Below, one piece after another: positions 1 through 6,551 of a stretch of 38,565 bases of DNA. The stretch covers positions 1 through 38,565 of the forward strand of contig CAYWKL010000008.1 of the NCBI GenBank assembly GCA_964459095.1, read 5' to 3'. This DNA comes from CAYWKL01 sp964459095. Its GTDB lineage: Bacteria; Patescibacteriota; Microgenomatia; Daviesbacterales; UBA10151. The translations under genes and the position numbers were made by a program. How positions within the stretch are numbered: the stretch's first letter is position 1; the number at the start of each line of letters is the position of its first letter. The notes under the pieces were generated by a model, which did no database searches, had not been told where the DNA came from, and was given only the letters and a program-made list of their open reading frames with translations.

Positions 1-383
1 TCTGTATCAGAAATCTCATCCTGCAAAGCTTTAAAATTATCTGAAGCTTTTAAGTTTGGGTAAGCTTCTGCAACTGCGAACAAGGATTTTAATGCTCCTG
101 TTAACATATTGTCTGCAGCCGCAGCTGCAGATGGATGATCAGCTTTCATTAAAGCAGTTCTGGCTTTTGTTACTTCTTCAAACACCGTCTTTTCGTGTTT
201 AGCATAACCTTTTACAGTTTCAACTAAATTTGGAATTAAAGAAGCTCTTCTTTTAAGCTGCACATCTATTTGTGACCATGCTTCTCTAACTCTATTTCGA
301 AGCACCACTAAAGAGTTATAAGTAAAAAGAAGCCATAAAACTAAAACTACTAATATTATTCCTACAATAATCAAAGGATTCAT
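1..383 (-). CDS. lemA: LemA family protein (3' part outside window)
   Basis: About 127 residues are visible, starting at the ATG at 383-381; the C-terminus lies beyond the window. Residues 3-20 form one hydrophobic segment (IIVGIILVVLVLWLL) followed by a polar helical domain containing REAWSQIDVQLKRRASLIPNLVETV, shortened here to its core QIDVQLKRRASLIPNLVE, which is the LemA signature. LemA proteins are membrane-anchored helical-bundle proteins with the bulk outside the membrane; their function is poorly defined. The gene follows polX on the same strand, separated by a palindromic repeat (396-464). No clear ribosome-binding site is visible before the start. Family assignment is firm; function is not known. 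Confidence 0.9.
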   Translation of the reverse strand, partial: MNPLIIVGIILVVLVLWLLFTYNSLVVLRNRVREAWSQIDVQLKRRASLIPNLVETVKGYAKHEKTVFEEVTKARTALMKADHPSAAAAADNMLTGALKSLFAVAEAYPNLKASDNFKALQDEISDT

Positions 384-395
384 ATATTTTTTGAT

Positions 396-464
396 GTCAT
401 TTCGAACTGTAAGTGAGAAATCTCAAGATTAATCTTTAGATCCTTCGACTTCGCTCAGGATGAC
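396..464. repeat. Composite palindromic dispersed repeat
   Basis: The outer arms are GTCAT (396-400) and ATGAC (460-464), with a perfect 12-bp palindrome AAGATTAATCTT (425-436) at the centre. The right half contains GATCCTTCGACTTCGCTC followed by AGGATGAC, a form of the dispersed repeat with core CCTGAGCGAAGTCGAAGGAT seen in many bacterial genomes. It lies between polX and lemA and its last base is the first base of the polX stop codon. It may form a long imperfect hairpin in RNA. Related half-elements occur at 37950-37977 and, more diverged, at 30153-30203. Confidence 0.75.
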
Positions 465-2257
465 TATTTGGTTTTATTCATTCTAAACCAATCCGTCAAT
501 TTTTTCCAGTCCCAAGTATTAACAACGCTCTTAGCTTCAGTCCAGCCGCGCCTAGCAACAGATACTCCAAATCTCATATTTCCCATTTGTGAAACCTCGT
601 GGGCGTCAGTATTTATTATAAAATTACATCCCAGTTCATTTGCCTCTCTAACCAAATCATCCCTTAAATCAAGTCTGTTAGGAAAAGCATTTATTTCAAG
701 TAGTTTTTTGTTTTCTTTGCAAAACTTAAAAATTTCTTCCCAGTCAGCATCTGAAGAGTCTCTCTCGTTTAAGAGCCGGCCCGTTGGATGGGCTAAAATA
801 TCAACGAAAGGATTTTCCAAAGCTCTTAACAACCTCTTGGTCATTTTATCTTTTTCCATTCTGTGGACTGAGTGTACCCCTGCAATGCAATAATCCAACG
901 TATCTAATATCTCATTGGGTACAGAAAGAGTTCCGTCTGGAAGTATGTCTATTTCAAGCCCATTAAGTACTCGAATTTTCTTAAATTTTTTTCTTAGTTG
1001 GTCAATTTTTTTGCTCCTTCTTTCTAAAATTTCAAGCATTTCTTTTTCAGAAACTGTTCTGAAACCAGGTGGGTGATCTGAAATGCCTACATATTCATAA
1101 CCCAAATCAATAGCTTTTTTTATAATATCTTCCATTGAATTAACACCTGGCCCATGAGAGGGATGAACCATAGGAAAATTGCCGTGTGAATGAAGATCTC
1201 CTTTTGTATCTTTAAGTTCAACCAACTTTGGTAACTCGTGTTTAACTGCAGCTTCTATTTCACCTGTGTCCTCTCGAATCTCAGGCGGAGGGATTTCCAT
1301 TCCAAGGAGTTGATAGAATTCTGCCTCAGTTTTAGTTTCTATGATTTTTTCAGTTTTGATTTTTGGCCTCCGGAGGAGGGGCGTGTTGTTTTGATTTTTG
1401 ATTTTCTTAACTCCATATTCACTCAGTGACAAACCTTTCTCCAAAGCTAAAGAGCGAAGCTTAATATTGTGGTGTTTCGATCCTGTAAAGTGTTGCAATA
1501 GGGCTCCATAACCCTTTTTGTCACCCACCAAAAGGTCAGACTGAACTCCCGAAGACAAAATAATTGTAGCTTTGTTTTCCCCCTGATCTAAAACTTTTTT
1601 AACTCCGGGGTACTTTACAAAATAGTCAACAACTTTTTTTGGATTATCTGAAGCAGCTGAAAAATCTAAATCTCCAACAGTTGCAACCTGTCTTCTCAAA
1701 CTACCCAAAACATGAGCATCGATTACATCAGAACTTTTTCTCAGGTACTCTAAAATTTTATCTGCTAGAGTTTGGGCAAAAGGTAAAAGCATTCTGCCGC
1801 TTCTATTTTTAAACTCTGACAACCCTGAATATATTTTTTCAGAAATTTTCCCTGAAAATCCTTTTTTGACTAATTCTCCGCTGGAAATCTTTCTTTCAAG
1901 ATCCTCGTGCCCTTTTACTCCTAATTTTGCCAGTTCCAGAGCTGTTTTAGGACCTACCCCAGGAACTTGGATGAGCTCAAATACTGCAGGAGGAATGTCT
2001 TTCATTAATGATTCAAAGTGTGTAACTTTACCTGTTTTAAAATATTCATCTAAATACTCCTCTATCCCTTTACCTACCCCTGGAATTTCCCCTAATTTTC
2101 CTTCCTGCCATAAATCTGATAATTCTGCACTTGAGTGTTCTATTCCATCAGCAGCTGTCTCATAGGCCCTAATTTGAAAAGTATTTTTGCCCTTCAAAGT
2201 TAAAGCAGCAGCAACAGACCTTAAAAGATTAGCAACATCCTGATTACTTCCCTGCAT
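464..2257 (-). CDS. polX: PolX-type DNA polymerase / 3'-5' exonuclease
   Basis: 597 residues, slightly longer than the usual ~570. Family X DNA polymerases with a C-terminal PHP domain do gap-filling synthesis in base excision repair and have Mn-dependent 3'-5' exonuclease activity. Visible in order: helix-hairpin-helix motifs IPGVGKG (58-64) and VPGVGPKTA (98-106); palm motif GSLRR..TVGDLDF with catalytic Asp196 and Asp198, third Asp in QSDLLV (D241); then a PHP domain from about residue 353 with DLHSH, SDHPPGF, GLEIDI, AGVHS, LAHPTGR and NTDAHE, which carry the metal ligands. The linker at about 286-305 contains an unusual GC-rich segment encoding TPLLRRP (see repeat at 1366-1387). The start is supported by an extended -10 box 6 nt upstream, implying a leaderless mRNA. 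Confidence 0.95.
   Translation of the reverse strand: MQGSNQDVANLLRSVAAALTLKGKNTFQIRAYETAADGIEHSSAELSDLWQEGKLGEIPGVGKGIEEYLDEYFKTGKVTHFESLMKDIPPAVFELIQVPGVGPKTALELAKLGVKGHEDLERKISSGELVKKGFSGKISEKIYSGLSEFKNRSGRMLLPFAQTLADKILEYLRKSSDVIDAHVLGSLRRQVATVGDLDFSAASDNPKKVVDYFVKYPGVKKVLDQGENKATIILSSGVQSDLLVGDKKGYGALLQHFTGSKHHNIKLRSLALEKGLSLSEYGVKKIKNQNNTPLLRRPKIKTEKIIETKTEAEFYQLLGMEIPPPEIREDTGEIEAAVKHELPKLVELKDTKGDLHSHGNFPMVHPSHGPGVNSMEDIIKKAIDLGYEYVGISDHPPGFRTVSEKEMLEILERRSKKIDQLRKKFKKIRVLNGLEIDILPDGTLSVPNEILDTLDYCIAGVHSVHRMEKDKMTKRLLRALENPFVDILAHPTGRLLNERDSSDADWEEIFKFCKENKKLLEINAFPNRLDLRDDLVREANELGCNFIINTDAHEVSQMGNMRFGVSVARRGWTEAKSVVNTWDWKKLTDWFRMNKTK
1366..1387. repeat. GC-rich palindromic segment inside polX
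   Basis: A GC-rich island containing the palindrome CCTCCGGAGG sits in an otherwise A+T-rich linker of polX and encodes TPLLRRP. A 13-bp direct repeat, GTTTTGATTTTTG, flanks it at 1353-1365 and 1388-1400, as a target duplication would. The repeat period is 35 bp, not a multiple of three, so a single simple insertion would have shifted the frame; the flanks may instead be A+T-rich coincidence. Confidence 0.5.
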
Positions 2258-2263
2258 ACGCTT

Positions 2264-2272
2264 AATATACCA
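2264..2272 (-). promoter_or_regulatory. Extended -10 promoter of polX (leaderless)
   Basis: On the minus strand TGGTATATT ends 6 nt before the polX ATG. No Shine-Dalgarno sequence fits between, so transcription would start at or next to the start codon. No good -35 is seen; the TGn extension would compensate. Confidence 0.6.
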
Positions 2273-2287
2273 TTTTAAACCTTAGTT

Positions 2288-2296
2288 TGTTACAAT
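2288..2296 (+). promoter_or_regulatory. Extended -10 promoter of tRNA-Asp
   Basis: TGTTACAAT gives an expected transcript start near 2303, about 20 nt before the mature tRNA 5' end at 2323. It lies back to back with the polX promoter in a 65-bp intergenic space. Confidence 0.5.
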
Positions 2297-2322
2297 ACTG
2301 CTTTGGGGTAACAAGTCCTCAT

Positions 2323-2399
2323 GGGACCGTAGTGAAGAGGCCTATCACGTCTCCCTGTCACGGAGAAGATCGCCGGTTCGAATCCGGTCGGTCCCGCCA
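2323..2399 (+). tRNA. tRNA-Asp (GTC)
   Basis: Acceptor stem GGGACCG/CGGTCCC, discriminator G, encoded CCA at 2397-2399. Anticodon stem TCTCC/GGAGA with loop CTGTCAC gives anticodon GTC. T-loop TTCGAAT is canonical. Full cloverleaf can be drawn by hand. Confidence 0.97.
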
Positions 2400-2422
2400 C
2401 GTTCAGTTTACATGAATGTGGC
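2396..2422 (+). other. Hairpin overlapping the tRNA-Asp 3' end
   Basis: GCCACGTTCA (2396-2405) pairs with TGAATGTGGC (2413-2422) over 10 bp with one G-T wobble and a 7-nt loop. It includes the discriminator and CCA of tRNA-Asp. There is no T-tract after it, so it is not a classic terminator; it may mark a processing or attenuation site between the tRNA and the next gene. Confidence 0.55.
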
Positions 2423-2440
2423 CCGCATAGGCATGATTTG

Positions 2441-2449
2441 TGCTATAAT
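2441..2449 (+). promoter_or_regulatory. Extended -10 promoter of the 152-aa gene
   Basis: TGCTATAAT, a perfect extended -10, ends 9 nt before the ATG at 2459. No Shine-Dalgarno sequence is present, so the transcript is leaderless or nearly so. It also rules out a TTG start at 2438, which lies upstream of the promoter box. Confidence 0.7.
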
Positions 2450-2458
2450 TCTACCCAT

Positions 2459-2917
2459 ATGTCTGAACAAGACCAACCGCTACCAGTAACAGAACGCATA
2501 AGAGGTGTAAGAACAATTAGGGATTTAAGAGCAATTCTCCCTCAGTCATTTACTGATGGCTTTGGTGGAGGAGCGGTTGGGGAAAAGAAAGCTTTACGTG
2601 TTTTGGAACAACTCTGTGTAATGGCTCATACTGTTGGTGCAGCACATAATTTCCCTGGTTCGCGGTTAAAAGGAATGGGTAGTAGGATGAGTGAGGAAAC
2701 CTTTGCAGCCCTTATAACACCAAATTTAGAAGGTAATTCAAGAACACTGGATCTTGCCACTCCAGAAGAAAACATTAGAATAATTAATCTGTGTCTTGAA
2801 GCTGGTATTATAGAAAGGCGACAACCAAATCCAAAAGATAGGTTTGATGATCCTGATAATGTATATCTATTATCTGAATCAATGGGTAGGGCACTAAAAA
2901 GAATTTTTAAGCCTTAA
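2459..2917 (+). CDS. Hypothetical protein, possible winged-helix C-terminus
   Basis: 152 residues from ATG 2459, chosen because the extended -10 box TGCTATAAT lies just upstream. I do not recognise the family. The N-terminal half is charged with a TERIRGVRTIRDLRAILP segment and a Gly-rich stretch DGFGGGAVGEKKA; a helical middle holds MAHTVGAAHNF. The C-terminal part (IINLCLEAGIIERRQPNP, then NVYLLSESMGRALKRIF) has the helix-turn and beta-wing flavour of a winged-helix DNA-binding domain, which is only an inference. No signal peptide or membrane segment. It stands alone between tRNA-Asp and a LysM gene. Confidence 0.8.
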   Translation: MSEQDQPLPVTERIRGVRTIRDLRAILPQSFTDGFGGGAVGEKKALRVLEQLCVMAHTVGAAHNFPGSRLKGMGSRMSEETFAALITPNLEGNSRTLDLATPEENIRIINLCLEAGIIERRQPNPKDRFDDPDNVYLLSESMGRALKRIFKP

Positions 2918-2952
2918 GCCCGACAATATCTCACAATTCTAAATTTAAGGTC

Positions 2953-2979
2953 TTGACAACTTCTTAGAAATAATATAAA
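2953..2979 (+). promoter_or_regulatory. Promoter of the LysM gene
   Basis: TTGACA (2953-2958) with TATAAA (2974-2979) at a short 15-bp spacing, or TAAAAG (2976-2981) at 17 bp. It gives a leader of about 35 nt with a Shine-Dalgarno sequence AAAGGA (3008-3013) 8 nt before the ATG at 3022. This is the conventional leadered arrangement, unlike many neighbours. Confidence 0.6.
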
Positions 2980-3021
2980 AGATCTTTATCCTTCTGCCCT
3001 GGCAATTAAAGGATATTAATT

Positions 3022-3774
3022 ATGGCCAGGCCCAAAAAGACAAAAAGATCTTCTTATAAACTAAGAGCTTCAGACCTCAATGTAGAAAGAGGCAGTAGTT
3101 CAAACAAACAATCTTTTTTTGACAAAATCCAATCTGACCTTGAAGATAGACAATCTCTTGTAAGTCTAGTACTAGGTGGGTTGATAATAATTATTGTTGG
3201 GATCTTGCTTTACAATTATTTCAATAAACCCCAAGGAGATTTAGGACCCTCACAACAAATAGACCAGGAAGCAACTACTGGTGACGTGGCTAAAGAAGAC
3301 CTTCCAGGAAAGTACACTGTCAAAGAAAACGATACACTCTTTAGCATTGCACTGCACTATTATGATGATGGGTATAAATATGAGGCTATAGTCAATGCTA
3401 ATAATCTTAAAGATCCAAATGCTATTGAAGCAGGACAAGTACTAGAAATTCCAAAACTTGAGGAAGAATCAGTAATGCTGCCTCAAGAATCAGCCTCCCC
3501 TAGCCCCTCCCTTAATGATGGTGCTCAAGTGATAGAACCACAAGCCACAGCTCAAGTTATGGAAGATGGTGCAAAAGGTGGAGCGGAAAACCAAACCATA
3601 TGGGGTGAATCCATAACTGATGGTAAATATACTGTTGTGGAAGGTGACTGGCTTTCCACTATAGCTGGAAGAGCTTATGGGAATATATATGCCTATGAGA
3701 AAATAGCTAAGGCTAATAATATTGCAAACCCAGATTTAATAGAACCAGGAATGGTCTTAAAAATCCCAAGATAA
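3022..3774 (+). CDS. Membrane-anchored protein with two LysM domains
   Basis: 250 residues. A basic, Ser-rich cytoplasmic N-terminus is followed by one transmembrane segment (about 46-65, LVSLVLGGLIIIIVGILLYN). Two LysM domains follow: 97-144 (GKYTVKENDTLFSIA to GQVLEIP) and 201-249 (GKYTVVEGDWLSTIA to GMVLKIP), separated by an acidic Ser/Pro/Gln linker. LysM domains bind GlcNAc-containing glycans such as peptidoglycan, so the protein probably tethers the membrane to the wall from outside. No catalytic domain is present. AAAGGA sits 8 nt before the start. Two tRNA genes follow on the same strand. Confidence 0.93.
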   Translation: MARPKKTKRSSYKLRASDLNVERGSSSNKQSFFDKIQSDLEDRQSLVSLVLGGLIIIIVGILLYNYFNKPQGDLGPSQQIDQEATTGDVAKEDLPGKYTVKENDTLFSIALHYYDDGYKYEAIVNANNLKDPNAIEAGQVLEIPKLEEESVMLPQESASPSPSLNDGAQVIEPQATAQVMEDGAKGGAENQTIWGESITDGKYTVVEGDWLSTIAGRAYGNIYAYEKIAKANNIANPDLIEPGMVLKIPR

Positions 3775-3802
3775 TTTAAAATTACTCCAAAACTTTTTCC
3801 TT

Positions 3803-3811
3803 TGATATAAT
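3803..3811 (+). promoter_or_regulatory. Extended -10 promoter of tRNA-Gly
   Basis: TGATATAAT lies 11 nt before the mature tRNA-Gly 5' end (3823), so the 5' leader would be only a few nucleotides long. Confidence 0.6.
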
Positions 3812-3822
3812 TTAGAAAATTT

Positions 3823-3896
3823 GCGGGGTTAGTACACCGGTAGTATGCTACCTTCCCAAGGTGGAGAAGCGAGTCCGATTCTCGTACCCCGCTCCA
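3823..3896 (+). tRNA. tRNA-Gly (CCC)
   Basis: Acceptor GCGGGGT/ACCCCGC, discriminator T, encoded CCA (3894-3896). Anticodon stem CTACC/GGTGG with loop TTCCCAA gives anticodon CCC. The T-arm reads GCGAG-TCCGATT-CTCGT, so position 55, normally the T that becomes pseudouridine in the TTC sequence, is C. The D-loop still has GG. The departure from the TTC loop is unusual for an elongator tRNA. Confidence 0.95.
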
Positions 3897-3917
3897 ATTC
3901 CTGATGTGTCTACCTAT

Positions 3918-3934
3918 CCCACACCGGGTGTGGG
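3918..3934 (+). other. Hairpin between tRNA-Gly and tRNA-Thr
   Basis: CCCACAC and GTGTGGG pair perfectly over 7 bp around a CGG loop. It lies in the 45-nt spacer between the two tRNA genes and is not followed by a T-tract. It could be a processing signal or weak terminator. A similar CGG-loop hairpin lies at 17194-17208. Confidence 0.55.
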
Positions 3935-3941
3935 TATTTGT

Positions 3942-4015
3942 GCCGATGTAGTTCAATGGTAGAACGCTACTTTCGTAAAGTAAGGATATGGGTTCGATTC
4001 CCATCATCGGCTCCA
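3942..4015 (+). tRNA. tRNA-Thr (CGT)
   Basis: Acceptor GCCGATG/CATCGGC, discriminator T, encoded CCA (4013-4015). Anticodon loop TTCGTAA gives anticodon CGT. The anticodon stem CTACT/AGTAA has a C-A mismatch at its base (27-43). T-arm ATGGG-TTCGATT-CCCAT is canonical. Probably co-transcribed with tRNA-Gly 45 nt upstream. Confidence 0.95.
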
Positions 4016-4103
4016 AATCTCATAATATTAATTATATTCAAACTCTTTATTGACATAAAATGTTTTTTTTATTAGTCTAGCAAGAGATTACTATTTAAAC
4101 GTT

Positions 4104-5783
4104 ATGTCGAATAAATTGTTTTTTTTACTGTTGTCTACTATCTTCTCCCTTATTATTTTTATTAGTATATTTTATCCTCACATTGACTCTTTTGTACATG
4201 CTCAGGAAGCAAATCTCACGTATTATGTCTCCCCCTCAGGTGATGACGTACTTGGGGATGGTTTTAGTAATAAACCATTTAAAACTATTCAACACGCTCT
4301 AGATCTTGCTTCCCCAGGTACAACTATTCTTGTAGGAGAAGGTACATATAAAGAACATTTGGTAACAAAAACTAATGGGACACTCTCTTTACCAATTACC
4401 CTAAAAGCAGAGGGAAAAGTTGTTCTCAAAGGAGCTGATACAACAAGAATACTTGATCTTTTCAATGACTACTATGTCATTGAAGGATTTGAATTTGATG
4501 GAGGATATTTTGATACAAAAGATGTTACAAAAACTGTAGATAAATTATTGTGGGTAGAAACTGCAAGCTTTAATCGTATTCGATACAACAATTTTCATCA
4601 TGCACAAGGAGAATGTATCAGGGTAATCTTTTTTTCAGAAGGAAATCATTTTGAGAACAATACTGTTGCTAATTGTGGTTTGAGGGACTTTGTAGGATTC
4701 AGAGGGGAAAGCTATAAAAATGGTGAAGGTATTTATATAGGAACAGCTCCTGATCAAATTGATCCTGTGAAATGTAAAACAGAGGAGTGTAAGACACTTA
4801 TCGTACAGACAGGATTACAAAAATATGGCAGAGAGATCTACACAAAAAACACAACTGTTGATCACAATTTTTTTGATACCCACGGCAATGAATGTGTTGA
4901 TATCAAAGAGGGTTCAAGCGGGAATGTTATTTCAGATAACGTATGCATCAGTCAATACGATTCACAAAGTGCTGCCTTTAATACAAGAGGGCCTGCCAAT
5001 ACCTTTTTCCATAACACCGTAGGATATTTAAGTTTATACAGCCAAAACCTGACTAACGGTGATCATACAAGTAGTACCAGAGCAACAGGACATGAAATAC
5101 TTGGAGCAGCATTTCGAGCGGGTGGGGATGTAACGGGTGATGGCGCTAACAATAACATTGTGAAAAACAATGTGTTGGATTATGAAGGAGAAGCAAAAGT
5201 CGTTGTAAAGGTACCAAAAGATGATATTCAAGGCGCTGTATGTCAAAATAGCGTCGCATTTTTCTTAAGTGGTGGCTTTTCTGATAGCAGCAAAGTTGTA
5301 AATGCCTCTATTTGTCCTTCTTTCTATACTACAACAGAAGAAGCTGGAGCACGCGGCTGCATTGGGCATACTTGTCAACCTATATCCCCTACACCTACGA
5401 ATTCTCCCACCCCAACTCCATCACCAACATTAACGCCGAGCGCCTCGCCTACGCCAACTCCGACTCCTACCCCGACTGAAACAGTGACTCCTTCCCCTAC
5501 AATAGATATTTTATCTGCACCACAAAATCTTACTGGCGTTTCTCCATCAGATAGCCGGGTAAATTTGAGTTGGGAAACAGTTTCTGGAGCTTTAAAATAC
5601 AAGCTATACTGGACATATTCAGGCTGGGGGAACATTTTCAAATATAAAAAGTCTTCAACATCTGAAAGCACGTATGTTACTGATGCGAAAAGTGGAAAAG
5701 ATTACTCCTTCTATGTCACTGCAATTGATTCCAGCGGAAGAGAGTCAGAGCCAAGTAATATTGTTATTGTTAGGGTAAAATGA
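4104..5783 (+). CDS. Secreted right-handed beta-helix protein with FN3 domain
   Basis: 559 residues. A signal peptide (about 1-34, ending near VHAQ) is followed by a region starting YYVSPSGDDVLGDGFSNKPF, the N-terminal signature of DUF1565-type parallel beta-helix proteins related to pectate lyases. Solenoid turns with Asn-rich ladders (NNFHHA, ENNTVANCG, DHNFFDTHG, KNNVLDY) run to about residue 400 and include about ten cysteines. Residues ~427-467 are a Thr/Pro linker of TPTP repeats, and ~471-559 form a fibronectin type III domain. No sortase motif. A secreted carbohydrate-binding or polysaccharide-degrading role is plausible; no catalytic residues could be assigned. TACTAT lies 9 nt before the ATG with no Shine-Dalgarno. 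Confidence 0.9.
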   Translation: MSNKLFFLLLSTIFSLIIFISIFYPHIDSFVHAQEANLTYYVSPSGDDVLGDGFSNKPFKTIQHALDLASPGTTILVGEGTYKEHLVTKTNGTLSLPITLKAEGKVVLKGADTTRILDLFNDYYVIEGFEFDGGYFDTKDVTKTVDKLLWVETASFNRIRYNNFHHAQGECIRVIFFSEGNHFENNTVANCGLRDFVGFRGESYKNGEGIYIGTAPDQIDPVKCKTEECKTLIVQTGLQKYGREIYTKNTTVDHNFFDTHGNECVDIKEGSSGNVISDNVCISQYDSQSAAFNTRGPANTFFHNTVGYLSLYSQNLTNGDHTSSTRATGHEILGAAFRAGGDVTGDGANNNIVKNNVLDYEGEAKVVVKVPKDDIQGAVCQNSVAFFLSGGFSDSSKVVNASICPSFYTTTEEAGARGCIGHTCQPISPTPTNSPTPTPSPTLTPSASPTPTPTPTPTETVTPSPTIDILSAPQNLTGVSPSDSRVNLSWETVSGALKYKLYWTYSGWGNIFKYKKSSTSESTYVTDAKSGKDYSFYVTAIDSSGRESEPSNIVIVRVK

Positions 5784-5792
5784 GCGAAGCTC

Positions 5793-5822
5793 TTGACTTT
5801 TAAGCTTCTTTCGCAGTAAATA
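5793..5822 (+). promoter_or_regulatory. Promoter of the Ig-like gene (leaderless GTG start)
   Basis: TTGACT (5793-5798), 18-bp spacer, TAAATA (5817-5822), then 6 nt to the GTG at 5829. An ATG at 5822 overlaps the box but is out of frame and soon stops. This supports GTG as the start of a leaderless mRNA. Confidence 0.55.
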
Positions 5823-5828
5823 TGAATT

Positions 5829-6551
5829 GTGAGAAGATATAGGTCAACCTACAAACCAAGATCCTTAAGAAGAGTTGAAAGTAAGAATCGAGCAAAGCTG
5901 CTTTGGTCTATAATTATATCCTTTGCCTTATTGTATGTCCTTTTCCAATGGGTACTTCCTTTGTTCGTTGGAGAGCTATCAATATTTAGCAAAGCTGTAC
6001 CAAAAAAAGAGGCTGCAGAAGCTATATCACTGGCCCCACCTGTTCTAAATATTCCCTATGAAGCGACAAATACCGCCACCATAATAATAAAAGGATTCGC
6101 TACTCCACTTGTAAAAGTAAAAATTTATCTTGACGACTCTTTAGTTTCAGAAACAGATTCAGGAAACGATGGTAGCTTCATTTCCAACCCAATCAGACTA
6201 CTTGAAGGAACAAATAATATTTATGGAAAAACTGCAGATAAAAAGAATAAGACGAGCTTATCATCTAAAAAAATTCAGGTTATTTATTCTAGTGAGAAAC
6301 CAGATCTTGAGGTGTCAGAACCTGAGGATAATAAGGAGATAAAAGGTGGGGATAAGAAAACTATAATAAGAGGTAAGACAAATCCTGAAAATGAGCTCAC
6401 TATAAATGGTTTCAGAGTCATAACTTCCTCAGATGGAACCTTCCTTAGTGAAGTAAGTTTATCAGAAGGCGATAATACAATTAGTATAACAGCTACAAAT
6501 GAGGTCGGAAACTCTAGTACTATTGAAAGAAGAGTAAAATATGTACCCTAA
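5829..6551 (+). CDS. Membrane-anchored protein with two Ig-like domains
   Basis: 240 residues from GTG 5829. A very basic N-terminus (RRYRSTYKPRSLRR) precedes one transmembrane segment (about 24-47). The extracellular part holds two Ig-like repeats, about 68-152 and 155-239, each with the pattern xxIxGxTxPxxxVxIxxxxV..D.dGsFxxxVxLxEGxNxIxxxAxxxxGN, resembling bacterial Ig-like or glucodextranase domain B modules. Such domains are structural or adhesive at the cell surface. The stop codon overlaps by 4 bp with the stop of the convergent mannosyltransferase gene. Confidence 0.85.
   Translation: MRRYRSTYKPRSLRRVESKNRAKLLWSIIISFALLYVLFQWVLPLFVGELSIFSKAVPKKEAAEAISLAPPVLNIPYEATNTATIIIKGFATPLVKVKIYLDDSLVSETDSGNDGSFISNPIRLLEGTNNIYGKTADKKNKTSLSSKKIQVIYSSEKPDLEVSEPEDNKEIKGGDKKTIIRGKTNPENELTINGFRVITSSDGTFLSEVSLSEGDNTISITATNEVGNSSTIERRVKYVP

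Noticed and set aside
2438..2458. TTG start of the 152-aa gene
   Set aside because: It lies upstream of the consensus -10 box at 2444-2449, so it would not be transcribed from that promoter.
3693..4016. 107-aa minus-strand frame covering both tRNA genes
   Set aside because: It runs antisense through tRNA-Gly and tRNA-Thr; the peptide MGIEPISLLYESSVLPLNYI is the usual artefact of translating tRNA genes.
5375..5671. 98-aa minus-strand frame rich in GVGVGV
   Set aside because: Antisense of the Thr/Pro repeat linker of the beta-helix protein.
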